Made by a program: the position numbers and the translations under genes. The notes beneath the pieces were generated by a model. That model was not told the DNA's origin. It did no database searches and worked only from the letters and a program-made list of their open reading frames with translations. DNA of 64,000 nt from Chlorobium ferrooxidans DSM 13031 (GTDB taxonomy: Bacteria > Bacteroidota > Chlorobiia > Chlorobiales > Chlorobiaceae), in contig NZ_AASE01000003.1 in the NCBI RefSeq assembly GCF_000168715.1, positions 62,001 through 126,000 on the forward strand, given 5' to 3'. This document shows positions 1-9,409 of this stretch, one piece after another; the first letter of the stretch is position 1, and each line of letters starts with the position of its first letter.

Positions 1-17
1 TGAAAACAGATGAGTTC

Positions 18-48
18 AACAGTTCTCAGAATGGGTAACTGTTTTTTT
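18..48 (+). terminator. Possible rho-independent terminator
   Basis: A 7-bp stem (AACAGTT pairing with AACTGTT, loop about 12 nt) runs straight into a run of seven T on the plus strand. It would serve a plus-strand gene lying mostly outside the window. The stem is short and AT-rich, so the call is weak. Confidence 0.35.
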
Positions 49-59
49 CCCTCCGGCGT

Positions 60-698
60 TCACTCCGCTGAAAGAAACTCCGATACCTCGGAAAAATACT
101 CCCCCTCTGCTTTGTGGCCTCCGCTGAACAGCATTGCCGAAAAAGGGATCGAAGCATGCTGAAGTCTTGCCTTATCATGCTCAAACTGCTCCTGTGAGTA
201 GATCCTGTCGCGGTTTCCTCTCGCCAGATGCACCCGCATCGTGCAGCCATGAAGGTCAAGCTCCGGGGGGATGTCGCCACCGAGCAGCATGAGAGCTGAT
301 GCCCGGTGCCTGCCAAGCAGCGCCGCACGCCAGGCCATGCCGACCCCCTGGGAAAAGCCGAGAAAAACGAGCCGGTTCTGCACAGCAATTTGCTCTTTTA
401 TACGGTCGATAACCCCGTCAACATAGCGAACATTCTCGGCAATACGCTCTTCACGGTTTCTGGCGGTCATCCAGCTTGCTCCCGCACTCCCGTCGGGAAG
501 ATAAAAGGAGTGAAGGGCTTCAACTGCGCAGCAGAGCCATCCGGAGGAACCGGGAATGGATGAGAGCAGGGCAAGTGCATTTTCAGCCCGTTCTCCGTAG
601 CCGTGAAACCCCACAAGAAGTGGAACCGGGCCTGAGGCTGAGGGCGTTTGGAGAAGATATCTTGCGCTGATTGTTGTCTGAAAGGAGTACTCCTGCAT
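60..698 (-). CDS. Alpha/beta-hydrolase, phospholipase/carboxylesterase family
   Basis: A serine hydrolase of about 212 residues with the small-esterase fold. Near the N-terminus is an oxyanion-type HGYG motif (GFHGYGERAENA), the nucleophile elbow is GFSQG in mid-protein, and the C-terminal GGH supplies the likely catalytic histidine. No signal peptide is seen, so it is probably cytoplasmic. The substrate cannot be told; relatives cleave carboxyl esters or lysophospholipids. I chose the ATG at 698 because AGG lies a few bases upstream; an in-frame GTG at 707 would add three residues. It lies downstream of the trehalose/maltose gene on the same strand, but a hairpin between them suggests separate transcription. 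Confidence 0.8.
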   Translation of the reverse strand: MQEYSFQTTISARYLLQTPSASGPVPLLVGFHGYGERAENALALLSSIPGSSGWLCCAVEALHSFYLPDGSAGASWMTARNREERIAENVRYVDGVIDRIKEQIAVQNRLVFLGFSQGVGMAWRAALLGRHRASALMLLGGDIPPELDLHGCTMRVHLARGNRDRIYSQEQFEHDKARLQHASIPFSAMLFSGGHKAEGEYFSEVSEFLSAE

Positions 699-710
699 AG
701 CGCGCACCTG

Positions 711-757
711 AAAAAAAAGTGAAACAGCCGGGAGAGCCGTTATGGCTCTCTCCCGGC
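711..757 (-). terminator. Probable terminator after treS-mak
   Basis: A GC-rich imperfect hairpin (arms 727-738 and 744-757, two-base bulge) is followed on the minus strand by a run of eight T after a gap of about eight bases. It sits 17 nt past the stop of the trehalose synthase/maltokinase gene. The gap before the T-run makes it imperfect. Confidence 0.5.
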
Positions 758-773
758 CTTCATCGCAACGGGG

Positions 774-3700
774 TTAGAGCTCCAGAAGTTTCAAAATACC
801 CTTGAGCGGGATAGCTGCCCATTCAGGGCGGTTGTTCAGCTCATAATTCAGCTCATAAACCGCCTTGTTCATCAGATAGGCTCGCATAAGATGCTCACGC
901 TGTTTAGGCTCCTGCGGGACAATTTCGCTTCCTCTGGTTTTTTCGAAATAGGTGTCAATAAAGTGCTGCCCGACATAGAAACTCCAGCGGTCGGCCCAGG
1001 GCTCAAGAGCCTGACGGTCTTCGGAACGGATAGCCGACTGACTCTCCATCAGCACATTGCTTGCGGCATAATCGAAAGAGCGAAGCATGCCTGAAATATC
1101 GCGGAAAACCGAACGCTTGATTTTACGCTCAGAGACCGGACGGGCAGGCTCCCCTTCAAAGTCGATGATAACAAAGTCCTTGCCGGTAAAGAGCACCTGG
1201 CCGAGATGGTAGTCACCATGAATCCTGATTTTCAGGGTATCAATCTTCTCCAGGCGGACAGGATCAAACTGTCGGATAATCTCGTCCTGCTTCTGTACAT
1301 AGAGTGCCGCCAGCTCCTGCTGTGGCTGAGGCAGGCGGTGTATAATCTCACGGATCAGAATCACGGAGCGTTTTACCTGCTCGCACATAGCCTGATAAAT
1401 GGAACGCTGGTAGAGTGTGGTAAAGGCTTCGGGAGCAAATGCCGGATCACTCTCAAGCGATGCCAGTGAGAGGTGCATCTCTGCTGTCCGTTCAGCAAGC
1501 TTTTCAATCATGCGGAGATATGCCTCTCCAATCAGCTCGTGCATAAGCGGCGGAATCTTCACCGGTTCACCGCTCAGAGCCGGCAGTGGCGGCAGAGCAA
1601 CACCGGAACTTCTTTTGGCAAGAACATCGTCATAATAGCGGTGGAGATGGGCGAGCGACAACTGCCATGCATCCCCTTCATTCTGGACAAAGCACTGCAG
1701 AATGCCCAGTGAGTAGCGGCGGCTGCGGCTCTGCTCATAGTTCAGCGAACCGAGATACTGAGGAAGGTTGGCAAAGGCTGTCCTGTCGCTGAGCGCACTG
1801 CACATTTCAACTTCCGGTGAGACCCCGTTTTCAATGCGGCGATAGAGTTTGAAGGAGAGCTCATTATGAAACCTGATCGAGGTGTTCGTCTGCTCGACAC
1901 CCATCAGTGTCGGCTCCGGCTCCTGACCGGATATTTTATCGAAAAAGAGATCCGCTTTTACCGCTTTTGTTCCTGATACCCGGCCTGACTTTCCGGTCCA
2001 GCCCTCCCTGCCGGTCACCAGATGGAAAAGGCAGTTGAGGAAGCGGTTATCGAAAGTGGCATCACACAGGTAGCCCTCGGCATCACCGACCACAACTCGT
2101 GCAATAACCCTTCTGTGGAAGTTGTCGTCAGATTGATTGAGCGCAGAGAGCGGAGTAAAACAGACCGGAAGCTGATAGAGATCGTTCTCACCGCTGGAGT
2201 AGCGGACTTCTGTCATGAGCAGTTTGGCCTGCGCCATCCCTTCCACCGGAATGGTATCGACAATGCTGATGCGCATGACGTTGCGAGCCTTCCCTCCAAA
2301 CCAGCGGCTCGCATTATAGAATTGCGGCAGCAGCTCGGTTTCAAGGAGTTCGCGGCTCTTTCCCGAAAAGAGAACCGGCCAGCGCGAAACGGAAGCAAAG
2401 GGTTTTTCAAGGAAAGGCCGCCCTGCAACTTTTTCGGTATCCTCAACAAGCTTCAGCCAGAAGTAGCCATAGGAGCCGAGTGCCACCATGTAAGGCGTCT
2501 TGCGGATTTTCGGAAAGCGGTTCAGGCTGAACACCTCTTCGGGAATGTAGCCCTCAAACCGGGAGAGGTCTATCATGACCGCCTGGGCGTTGCGCGAAAG
2601 GTTGATGACCGAAAGCATGGTCTCATCCTCAAAACGGCGGATAAAGATCAATACCTTGGGGTTGTTGACCTGCAGAAACTCGATGGTACCGCGGCTGAGC
2701 GACTTGTAGCGGCGGGCAGTGGCAATAGCGTGACGCATCCACCAGAGCAGGGAGTTGACATTGCTCTCCTGCACTTCAACGTTTACCGCTTCGTAATGGT
2801 ATTCCGGATCAATAATGACCGGCAGGAGAAGCTGCTGGGGATTGGCTCGCGAGAATCCTGCATTCCGGTCGGAGTTCCACTGCATGGGGGTTCGTACACC
2901 GTCACGGTCGCCAAGATAGAAGTTGTCGCCCATACCGATTTCATCACCGTAGTAGAGCACAGGAGTACCGGGAAGAGAGAGGAGCATGATGTTCATCAGC
3001 TCGATCTTGCGGCGGTCGTTGGTCATCAGCGGGGCAAGACGGCGGCGGATGCCGAGATTGATGCGCGCCTTGGGATCATTGGCATAGACGCGGCGCATGT
3101 AGTCGCGCTCCTCGTCGGTCACCATCTCAAGGGTCAGTTCGTCATGGTTACGGAGGAAAGACGCCCACTGGCAGTTTTCCGGAATTTCCGGTGTCTGGTC
3201 GAGAATATCGATGATCGGGAAGCGATCCTCCGTAGCCAGAGACATATACATTCTCGGCATCAGGGGGAAGTGGAAGTTCATGTGACAGAGATCACCCTCG
3301 CCCAGATAGGCGGCGGAGTCCTCCGGCCACTGATTGGCTTCGGCAAGCAGCATGCGGTTCGGGTAGTGCTCATCAACATAGGCGCGAAGCTTGCGCAGGT
3401 AGTCGTAGGTGCGCGGAAGGTTTTCACAGTTGCTCCCCTCCTCTTCATAAAGATAGGGCACGGCATCGAGACGGAGTCCGTCAACACCCATACCGAGCCA
3501 GAAATCAAGCACATCATAGAGCGCCTGATGCACTGCGGGGTTCTCAAAGTTCAGGTCCGGCTGATGGTGGAAGAAGCGGTGCCAGAAATACTGGCCGGCA
3601 ACAGGATCCCAGGTCCAGTTGGAAGCCTCGAAATCCTGAAAGATAATGCGGGTCCCGGAATACTTGTTCGGATCATCGCTCCAGACATAGTAATCTCTCT

Positions 3701-4076
3701 CCGGAGAGCCTGCCGGTGCTTTTCTTGCACGCTGGAACCACGCATGCTGATCGGAGGTGTGGTTCACCACCAGCTCGGTAATAACCTTCAGACCGCGGCT
3801 GTGCGCTTCATCAAGAAACTCCCTGAAATCCTCCATCGTACCGTAGTCGGGATTGACCGACATGTAATCAGCAATATCGTAGCCATCATCGCGAAGCGGA
3901 GAGGGGTAAAACGGAAGCAGCCAGATGGCGGTTACGCCAAGGCTTTCCAGATAACCGAGCTTCTGTCGCAATCCCTGAAAATCTCCAATGCCGTCATTGT
4001 TGCTGTCAAAAAAGGTTTTGACATGTGCCTCGTAAATAATTGCGTCCTTGTACCAAAGGAATTCGGGTTGATACAT
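774..4076 (-). CDS. treS: Trehalose synthase / maltokinase fusion protein
   Basis: A bifunctional 1100-residue enzyme. The first ~550 residues are a GH13 trehalose synthase that interconverts trehalose and maltose; visible catalytic residues are nucleophile D204 (GLRLDAV), acid/base E246 (LLAEANQ) and D312 (FLRNHDE). The C-terminal ~500 residues are a maltokinase (Mak/Pep2) that phosphorylates maltose with ATP; IRIHGDYHLGQVL and FVIIDFEGEP are the kinase-like catalytic and metal-binding motifs. TreS and Mak are separate proteins in mycobacteria and fused in many other bacteria. The product, maltose-1-phosphate, is the substrate of GlgE, encoded just upstream on the same strand (62-nt gap), so the two are probably one operon. 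Soluble, cytoplasmic. Confidence 0.95.
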   Translation of the reverse strand: MYQPEFLWYKDAIIYEAHVKTFFDSNNDGIGDFQGLRQKLGYLESLGVTAIWLLPFYPSPLRDDGYDIADYMSVNPDYGTMEDFREFLDEAHSRGLKVITELVVNHTSDQHAWFQRARKAPAGSPERDYYVWSDDPNKYSGTRIIFQDFEASNWTWDPVAGQYFWHRFFHHQPDLNFENPAVHQALYDVLDFWLGMGVDGLRLDAVPYLYEEEGSNCENLPRTYDYLRKLRAYVDEHYPNRMLLAEANQWPEDSAAYLGEGDLCHMNFHFPLMPRMYMSLATEDRFPIIDILDQTPEIPENCQWASFLRNHDELTLEMVTDEERDYMRRVYANDPKARINLGIRRRLAPLMTNDRRKIELMNIMLLSLPGTPVLYYGDEIGMGDNFYLGDRDGVRTPMQWNSDRNAGFSRANPQQLLLPVIIDPEYHYEAVNVEVQESNVNSLLWWMRHAIATARRYKSLSRGTIEFLQVNNPKVLIFIRRFEDETMLSVINLSRNAQAVMIDLSRFEGYIPEEVFSLNRFPKIRKTPYMVALGSYGYFWLKLVEDTEKVAGRPFLEKPFASVSRWPVLFSGKSRELLETELLPQFYNASRWFGGKARNVMRISIVDTIPVEGMAQAKLLMTEVRYSSGENDLYQLPVCFTPLSALNQSDDNFHRRVIARVVVGDAEGYLCDATFDNRFLNCLFHLVTGREGWTGKSGRVSGTKAVKADLFFDKISGQEPEPTLMGVEQTNTSIRFHNELSFKLYRRIENGVSPEVEMCSALSDRTAFANLPQYLGSLNYEQSRSRRYSLGILQCFVQNEGDAWQLSLAHLHRYYDDVLAKRSSGVALPPLPALSGEPVKIPPLMHELIGEAYLRMIEKLAERTAEMHLSLASLESDPAFAPEAFTTLYQRSIYQAMCEQVKRSVILIREIIHRLPQPQQELAALYVQKQDEIIRQFDPVRLEKIDTLKIRIHGDYHLGQVLFTGKDFVIIDFEGEPARPVSERKIKRSVFRDISGMLRSFDYAASNVLMESQSAIRSEDRQALEPWADRWSFYVGQHFIDTYFEKTRGSEIVPQEPKQREHLMRAYLMNKAVYELNYELNNRPEWAAIPLKGILKLLEL

Positions 4077-4138
4077 GATGATGGTGTGCTATACAGTGAT
4101 AATTGATAAAAAAATGTTCTGCTCTAAAAAATACGGAA

Positions 4139-6151
4139 TCAGCCGAGCGTTAACCTGAAAATATGCGCCGGCATGTTCCCGGGGTTCACCTCCACATAGT
4201 TCCACTCACCATTCCAGTCGTAGCTCATGCCGCTCAAGAGATCTTCGACCCTGAACGGGTGATCGTGCGAGAGCGCAAAGCGCTCAAGCGGAAAGCGCAG
4301 CCATCCGCCTCGGGTATTTGAGTGATCGAGATTGACCACAACAAGAATGATATTGCTGTTGTCTTCCGTCCGTTTGACATAACCCATGAGATAGTCATCC
4401 TCGCGCCCTGCCGAAGCCTCTATCTGCACAAAGGTAATATCAGCGGTCTGCTGCAGGGCTGCATTATCCTTCCGGATCCTGTTGACCCTGGTGATCTCCG
4501 CCCGGATATTGCCCGGACGGTCAAGATCCCACTGTTTGATCTCATACTTTTCCGAATCGAGATAATCCTCCTTGCCCTCGGCAACAGGCAGATACTCGCA
4601 AAGCTCATAGGCCGGCCCGTACATCCCGTAGTTGGAGGAGAGGGTTGCGGCAAGCACCATCCGGATAATAAATTTTATGCGATCTCCGCTCTGCAGCTCA
4701 TCGGGCAGAATATCGGGCGTGTTCGGCCAGAAGTTCGGGCGCATGAAATGCTCCAGCCCGGAGGTTGTCAGCTCATTGAGATAACCCTGAAGATCATGCT
4801 TGGTATTGCGCCAGGTAAAGTAGCTGTAGGACTGGCTGTATCCGGCTTTGGCAAGACGGGCCATCAGTTTCGGTCGGGTGAATGCCTCGGCAAGAAATAC
4901 CGTATCGGGATGCTCCTCCCTGATTGAGGCGATAGCCCACTCCCAGAACAGAAAAGCCTTGGTATGGGGATTATCGACACGGAAGATCTTTACACCCCGC
5001 TCTATCCAGAAGAGAAAGATGCTTTTCAGCTCAACCCAGAGGTTCTGCCAGTCAGCACTCTCAAAATCGATGGGGAGAATATCCTCATACTTTTTTGGGG
5101 GATTTTCGGCAAACTGCACCGTTCCGTCAGGACGCCAGCGGAACCAGGTCGGGTGCTCCTTCACCCATGGGTGATCGGGCGAGCACTGAAAGGCAATATC
5201 GAGAGCCACGGAAATACCGTGCGTTTCCGCTTCAGCTACAAACTCCGTAAACTCCTCAAGGGTGCCGAGCTCCGGATGAACAGCCTTGTGACCACCATCA
5301 CTGTTGCCGATTGCCCAGCAGCTTCCCGGCTCTCCGGGAGCGGCAACAAGGGCATTGTTCCTGCCTTTGCGCTTGGCGTAGCCAATCGGATGAATCGGGG
5401 GGAGATAGAGTACATCAAACCCCATTCCGGCTATCATCGGCAGCATCCGGCTGCACTCCCTGAAGGTACCGTGCCGGCCCGGCTCTGAAGCCCATGATCG
5501 GGGGAAGAGTTCGTACCATGAGCTGAATCCTGCTTTTTTCTGCTCAACAGTGAGAAGGAGTACTTTTTCGTAAAGCGTAGCACAGCTCTTGTCGGGAGCG
5601 CGCGCCATAAGCTCTGCAAGCCGGGTGTCAAGCACCGCCTTGACGGACTCTGCGGGTTCACCGGAGCGAACGGCAGCTGCATAGCGCTTGAGCTCTTCTG
5701 CATCGGCAGCGGTCGATCTGGCGACCCCTGCATCAATCAGGAGTGCGCCGATCCGGAGGTCGAGAGATACCTCCTGATTGGCCTCTGTTTTTTTAATCAA
5801 TCCTTTTTGCCACGTAAGGAAATGGTCAACCCACGCCTCAATGGTATACTCATAACTGCCGGGGCTGCCGACGTCAAGGCTCCCTGACCAGCGGTCATTG
5901 CCAATCGGGTGCATCGGTGATCGATGCCAGTCAGAGGTGCCGGATGGCCGCGCACAGAGCTCCGCAGAGATCGTATCGGCTCCATCGACAAAGATATCGG
6001 CCTCAACAACAATAAACCCTCCCTCAACAGCTTTTGCCGGGTATTTGCCCCCGTCAAGTTCGGGTGAGAGATTTTCTATGATCACCCTTTGGCGACCGTC
6101 AAACTCCAGCTTGACAGCGTTGAGTACAGTCCGGCGGAATGCTTTGCTCAT
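4139..6151 (-). CDS. glgE: GlgE alpha-1,4-glucan:maltose-1-phosphate maltosyltransferase
   Basis: GlgE (670 residues, normal length) transfers maltosyl units from maltose-1-phosphate to the non-reducing end of alpha-1,4-glucan. The N-terminal ~200 residues hold a beta-sandwich and the helical insertion; the GH13_3 catalytic domain follows, with WYELFPRSW, nucleophile D393 (FRVDNPHTK) and acid/base E422 (FLAEAFTRP), close in number to the Streptomyces enzyme. The C-terminus is a small beta domain. It is the promoter-proximal gene of the glgE/treS-mak pair. No branching enzyme (GlgB), which the full GlgE pathway needs, lies in the window. The start ATG has no strong ribosome-binding site. Confidence 0.96.
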   Translation of the reverse strand: MSKAFRRTVLNAVKLEFDGRQRVIIENLSPELDGGKYPAKAVEGGFIVVEADIFVDGADTISAELCARPSGTSDWHRSPMHPIGNDRWSGSLDVGSPGSYEYTIEAWVDHFLTWQKGLIKKTEANQEVSLDLRIGALLIDAGVARSTAADAEELKRYAAAVRSGEPAESVKAVLDTRLAELMARAPDKSCATLYEKVLLLTVEQKKAGFSSWYELFPRSWASEPGRHGTFRECSRMLPMIAGMGFDVLYLPPIHPIGYAKRKGRNNALVAAPGEPGSCWAIGNSDGGHKAVHPELGTLEEFTEFVAEAETHGISVALDIAFQCSPDHPWVKEHPTWFRWRPDGTVQFAENPPKKYEDILPIDFESADWQNLWVELKSIFLFWIERGVKIFRVDNPHTKAFLFWEWAIASIREEHPDTVFLAEAFTRPKLMARLAKAGYSQSYSYFTWRNTKHDLQGYLNELTTSGLEHFMRPNFWPNTPDILPDELQSGDRIKFIIRMVLAATLSSNYGMYGPAYELCEYLPVAEGKEDYLDSEKYEIKQWDLDRPGNIRAEITRVNRIRKDNAALQQTADITFVQIEASAGREDDYLMGYVKRTEDNSNIILVVVNLDHSNTRGGWLRFPLERFALSHDHPFRVEDLLSGMSYDWNGEWNYVEVNPGNMPAHIFRLTLG

Positions 6152-6535
6152 CTTCAGAATTTCTGGTTGGAAACCGGGGGAATCCCGGACATAAAGCAGT
6201 TGTTCAGGAAACTTGACCTTCTGAAAAAAAGTACTAAGCGTTCCGATGCTGCCCCCTGTTATTCAACAGAATGGAAAATAGGAAAACTCCCTTACTTTTT
6301 TGCGCAGATACTCTGCTAATTTCAAAGAGTATGGTAAATGATCAACCTTGGGGCTGCCTTGATTTCTCAAAAAAAATGTTGTTCCTTTAGGGTAGCCGCA
6401 GGATCAACGGTCACAAAACCATCTTCATGATCGTTTTACCCCGAAGCTTACGGAACACTTCACAGCAACGGCCGGTAAGGTTTGACCGGTTTTCTGAGGG
6501 TGATTTATTATACAATCCAACATTACAGAGCCATC
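6152..6535. other. Divergent intergenic region glgE / prfB
   Basis: A 384-nt gap between divergent genes. On the plus side it holds a credible sigma70-type promoter for prfB (listed separately). I see no gene, repeat or strong hairpin in the rest, and no clear minus-strand promoter for glgE. Confidence 0.6.
6482..6511 (+). promoter_or_regulatory. Putative sigma70 promoter of prfB
   Basis: TTGACC (6482-6487) as -35 and TATTAT (6506-6511) as -10, 18 nt apart, with the prfB start codon 24 nt further on. Match by eye to the housekeeping consensus. Confidence 0.5.
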
Positions 6536-7631
6536 ATGTTTGAACCACAAAAAGAACGACTGCAGGAGATACACCGCCGCCTGGAACAGTTACGGGGGTA
6601 TCTTTGACGTCGATCAGCGCAAAGAGAAAGTAGAGGATCTTGAAAAAATAACCGCTGACCCGGCCTTCTGGAATGACCAGAAAGAGGCCCACAAGATATT
6701 GAAGGAGCTGAACGAGCATAAAACCTGGACCGAAGGGTACGAGAAGCTCGCAGCAAAAGAGAAGGTATGCCTCGATGAGCTGGAAATTGCATCCGAGCTT
6801 GAGGATGAATCATTCTCCGATGAGCTTTCGACCGCCATTGCTGAAATCGAGCAGGAGATTGCGGCCATTGAGTTTAAAAACATGCTTTCAGGCAAGGATG
6901 ATGCGGGGAATGCGCTCATCACCATTCATGCCGGAGCCGGAGGCACCGAGGCCCAGGACTGGGCGGAAATGCTCTATCGGATGTATATGCGGTGGGCGGA
7001 ACGCAAAGGGTTTAAAATCTATACCGACGACTATCAGGAGGGTGACGGAGCGGGCATCAAAACGGCTACGCTTGAAATCCAGGGCGCCTATGCCTACGGC
7101 TACCTGAAAGCCGAAAACGGTGTGCACCGGCTGGTTCGGGTTTCGCCCTACGACTCCAACGCCCGGCGGCACACCTCCTTTGCCAGTGTCTACACCTATC
7201 CTGAAGCACCTCCTGATGTTGAGATCGAGGTCCGCAAGGAGGATCTGGAGCTCTCGACCTTCCGCAGCGGCGGCAAGGGCGGCCAGAACGTCAACAAGGT
7301 TGAGACCGCTGTTCGCATCAAGCATCTTCCGACCGGAATTGTGGTCGGGTGCCAGGAGGAGCGTTCACAGTTCCAGAACAGGGAGCGCGCCATGAAAATG
7401 CTTATGGCACAGCTCTATCAGCGGCAGCGGGAGGAAGAGGATGCCAAAAAGCGGGAGATAGAGGGTAAAAAGAAAAAAATCGAGTGGGGAAGCCAGATCC
7501 GCAGCTATGTTCTTGACGACCGGCGCATCAAGGATCACCGCACCAACTACGAGCGCTTTGACGTTGAAACCGTGCTTGATGGTGATCTTGATGAGTTTAT
7601 GGAGCACTACCTCTCTGAATTCAGCGACTGA
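6536..7631 (+). CDS. prfB: Peptide chain release factor 2 (programmed +1 frameshift)
   Basis: RF2 terminates translation at UGA and UAA. The gene is in two frames: an ATG at 6536 opens 23 codons ending at an in-frame TGA (6605-6607), and the remaining 341 codons continue in the +1 frame from GAC at 6606, giving about 364 residues, normal for RF2. The peptidyl-hydrolysis motif GGQ is present ([10 protein letters not shown]). The stop-recognition tripeptide, usually SPF, is SPY here ([16 protein letters not shown]). An ATG at 6540 in the second frame would give an unrelated N-terminus and is not the start. The downstream metallophosphoesterase starts 34 nt later on the same strand. Confidence 0.97.
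6593..6608 (+). promoter_or_regulatory. RF2 programmed +1 ribosomal frameshift site
   Basis: The CTT TGA C slippery sequence is preceded by CGGGGGTAT, whose G-run mimics a Shine-Dalgarno element three bases upstream of CTT. This is the classical RF2 autoregulatory site: when RF2 is scarce the ribosome slips +1 at CTT and completes the protein; when abundant it terminates at UGA. Confidence 0.95.
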
Positions 7632-7665
7632 TGAGCATCGACAGTAATGCAAAAAGGAGGCTCTG

Positions 7666-8508
7666 ATGCCCTCCTCCGGGAGTGAGCCGCTTGTCCGGTT
7701 TGGAGTTGTAACCGACATACACTACGCTGCCGGGAGCAATGCCGGAGAGGCCGAAGGGCTTCGAAAGTGGATCGAGAGCAGCAGAAATAATAATGTTGAT
7801 TTTCTGCTGCAGCTCGGCGATAGCATAAGGGGAAGTGAAGAGCACTGTGAGGATGAGCTAAGTCAGGTTCTGGCCATCATGCAGGAGTTTCCGGGCACCA
7901 TCCGCCATGTTATCGGCAACCACTGCCTTGCCATAGCCGAAAACAGGCTGCTCGCAGCACTCGGAATGAGCAGACCATACTACTCATTTACGGCAAAAGG
8001 GTTCCGGTTTATCGTGCTTCATGGCATGGAGGTTTCGGTCCTCAACACCCCTGAAACTCCGGAAGACCGGGAGAGTCTCGATTTTTACCGTGACCGCCTT
8101 GACGTTGACCCCTGGTTACACGACTACTGCGGCGCTATCGGCTTCCGGCAGAAAGCGTGGCTGAAAAACGAGCTTGCTACCGCTGAACTGGCCGGTGAGC
8201 AGGCCATCGCCCTCTGCCACTTTCCGCTCTTTCGGGAAACAACCGACAAGAAGCACGGACTCCTCTGGAACTACAGCGAAATTGCCGCTTTGCTTGCCGC
8301 CTCGCCCGCTATTAAAGCCTGCATCAGCGGACACTATCATTACGGTGGTTACCTGCAGAAGAACGGCAAACACTTTATTGTGCTTCCCGCCTTTGTAAAC
8401 CGGAAGGAGCATCCCGAATTCAGCTTTGGTACCGTGGAGCTCTACCGCGAAAGGATGGTGATCTTTAATCAGCAAGGAAGAGCACGTTACGACCTTACCC
8501 TGCTCTAA
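7666..8508 (+). CDS. Calcineurin-type metallophosphoesterase
   Basis: A 280-residue binuclear-metal phosphoesterase. All hallmark motifs are visible in order: D17xH19 (TDIHY), GD at 51-52 (LGDS), GNH at 84-86, a histidine in LCHFPLF, and GHYH in ISGHYHYGG near the C-terminus. No signal peptide, so cytoplasmic. The layout resembles the family of cyclic-nucleotide phosphodiesterases and ADP-ribose/CDP-alcohol hydrolases, but the substrate cannot be read from sequence. A strong AAGGAGG sits just upstream of the ATG. It lies between prfB and a secreted peptidase, both on the same strand. Confidence 0.88.
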   Translation: MPSSGSEPLVRFGVVTDIHYAAGSNAGEAEGLRKWIESSRNNNVDFLLQLGDSIRGSEEHCEDELSQVLAIMQEFPGTIRHVIGNHCLAIAENRLLAALGMSRPYYSFTAKGFRFIVLHGMEVSVLNTPETPEDRESLDFYRDRLDVDPWLHDYCGAIGFRQKAWLKNELATAELAGEQAIALCHFPLFRETTDKKHGLLWNYSEIAALLAASPAIKACISGHYHYGGYLQKNGKHFIVLPAFVNRKEHPEFSFGTVELYRERMVIFNQQGRARYDLTLL

Positions 8509-8531
8509 ACGCCGAGCTGAACCCGCATACC

Positions 8532-9377
8532 ATGATGAAGCTTTTCACTCTCCTCATTCTCTTCGCAACCGTCACCATTCCTTCAACAGGAAACGGTGAA
8601 GAGCCATTTCAACTGGGTGTTGCGCAAAGCGAAAGAGCTCAGGGCCAGTTTTTTGTCGTCAAGGTAACAGGATCTCACACCGAACCTGAACTCCGCTTTA
8701 TGGATCGCAGCTTCCGGATGTTCCACCAGCCGAACGGCTCCTGGAGAGCACTCCTTCCGGTCGAAAACCTCGCCCAGCCGGGCAGCTGGAAGCTTCTGGT
8801 GCGTCAGGGGGTGTATGAAAAGAGCCTGACGCTAAGGGTAATACCGAATAACCGACCGCTCCAGCAGATCACGCTTGACACCACAAAACGAGCACTCAAG
8901 GCAACGGAAACTGAATTAACAAAAGTCAAGGCTGCGCTGCATACCGAAACACCCGAACAGCTCTTTGCCGGAAGGTTCATGCGCCCCGCAGCAGGAGAGA
9001 CAAGCAGCCTTTTCGGACTTAAACGCTCCTACAACGGCGGACCGGTCGAGAGCTACCACAAGGGTATTGATATTTCAGCACCAAAGGGAACACCGGTAAT
9101 AAGCACCGCAAAAGGAAGAGTCGTGCTCACCGGACGGGTCGAAGAGGGATTTCAGGTGCACGGCAACACGGTCATCATCGACCATGGCCAGGGAGTTACC
9201 TCCATCTACATGCACCTCTCCGCCATTACCGTTTCCGAAGGGGAGCTTGTCGAAGCCGGAACCGTTATCGGCAAAGTCGGCCACACCGGCATCTCAACCG
9301 CACCGCACCTGCACTGGGGCACCTACCTCTACGGCACCAGCGTTGACCCGGAGCTTTTTGAAGGAAAATCCCTGTAG
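8532..9377 (+). CDS. Secreted M23-family (LytM) metallopeptidase
   Basis: A 281-residue exported zinc peptidase that probably cuts peptidoglycan cross-links. The N-terminal ~22 residues are a signal peptide (hydrophobic LFTLLILFATVTIP). A beta-rich domain of about 100 residues follows, then a LytM domain at about 150-275 with zinc ligands H176 and D180 (HKGIDISAPKG) and the HxH pair H259/H261 (HLHWGTY). All metal and catalytic positions are retained, so it should be an active enzyme rather than an EnvC-type activator. Two adjacent ATGs begin the gene. The gene starts 23 nt after the phosphoesterase; they may be co-transcribed. Confidence 0.9.
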   Translation: MMKLFTLLILFATVTIPSTGNGEEPFQLGVAQSERAQGQFFVVKVTGSHTEPELRFMDRSFRMFHQPNGSWRALLPVENLAQPGSWKLLVRQGVYEKSLTLRVIPNNRPLQQITLDTTKRALKATETELTKVKAALHTETPEQLFAGRFMRPAAGETSSLFGLKRSYNGGPVESYHKGIDISAPKGTPVISTAKGRVVLTGRVEEGFQVHGNTVIIDHGQGVTSIYMHLSAITVSEGELVEAGTVIGKVGHTGISTAPHLHWGTYLYGTSVDPELFEGKSL

Positions 9378-9409
9378 GCAACTTTACTGCACAAAATCAG
9401 GAGAGTTTG

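Noticed and set aside
2022..4106. A 694-codon plus-strand open frame opposite treS-mak
   Set aside because: It is antisense to a gene with intact catalytic motifs; the translation resembles no protein and simply mirrors the codon pattern of a GC-rich gene.
6540..6605. ATG at 6540 as start of prfB
   Set aside because: Its first 22 codons do not resemble RF2, whereas the frame from 6536 gives a standard RF2 N-terminus joined by the known frameshift signal.
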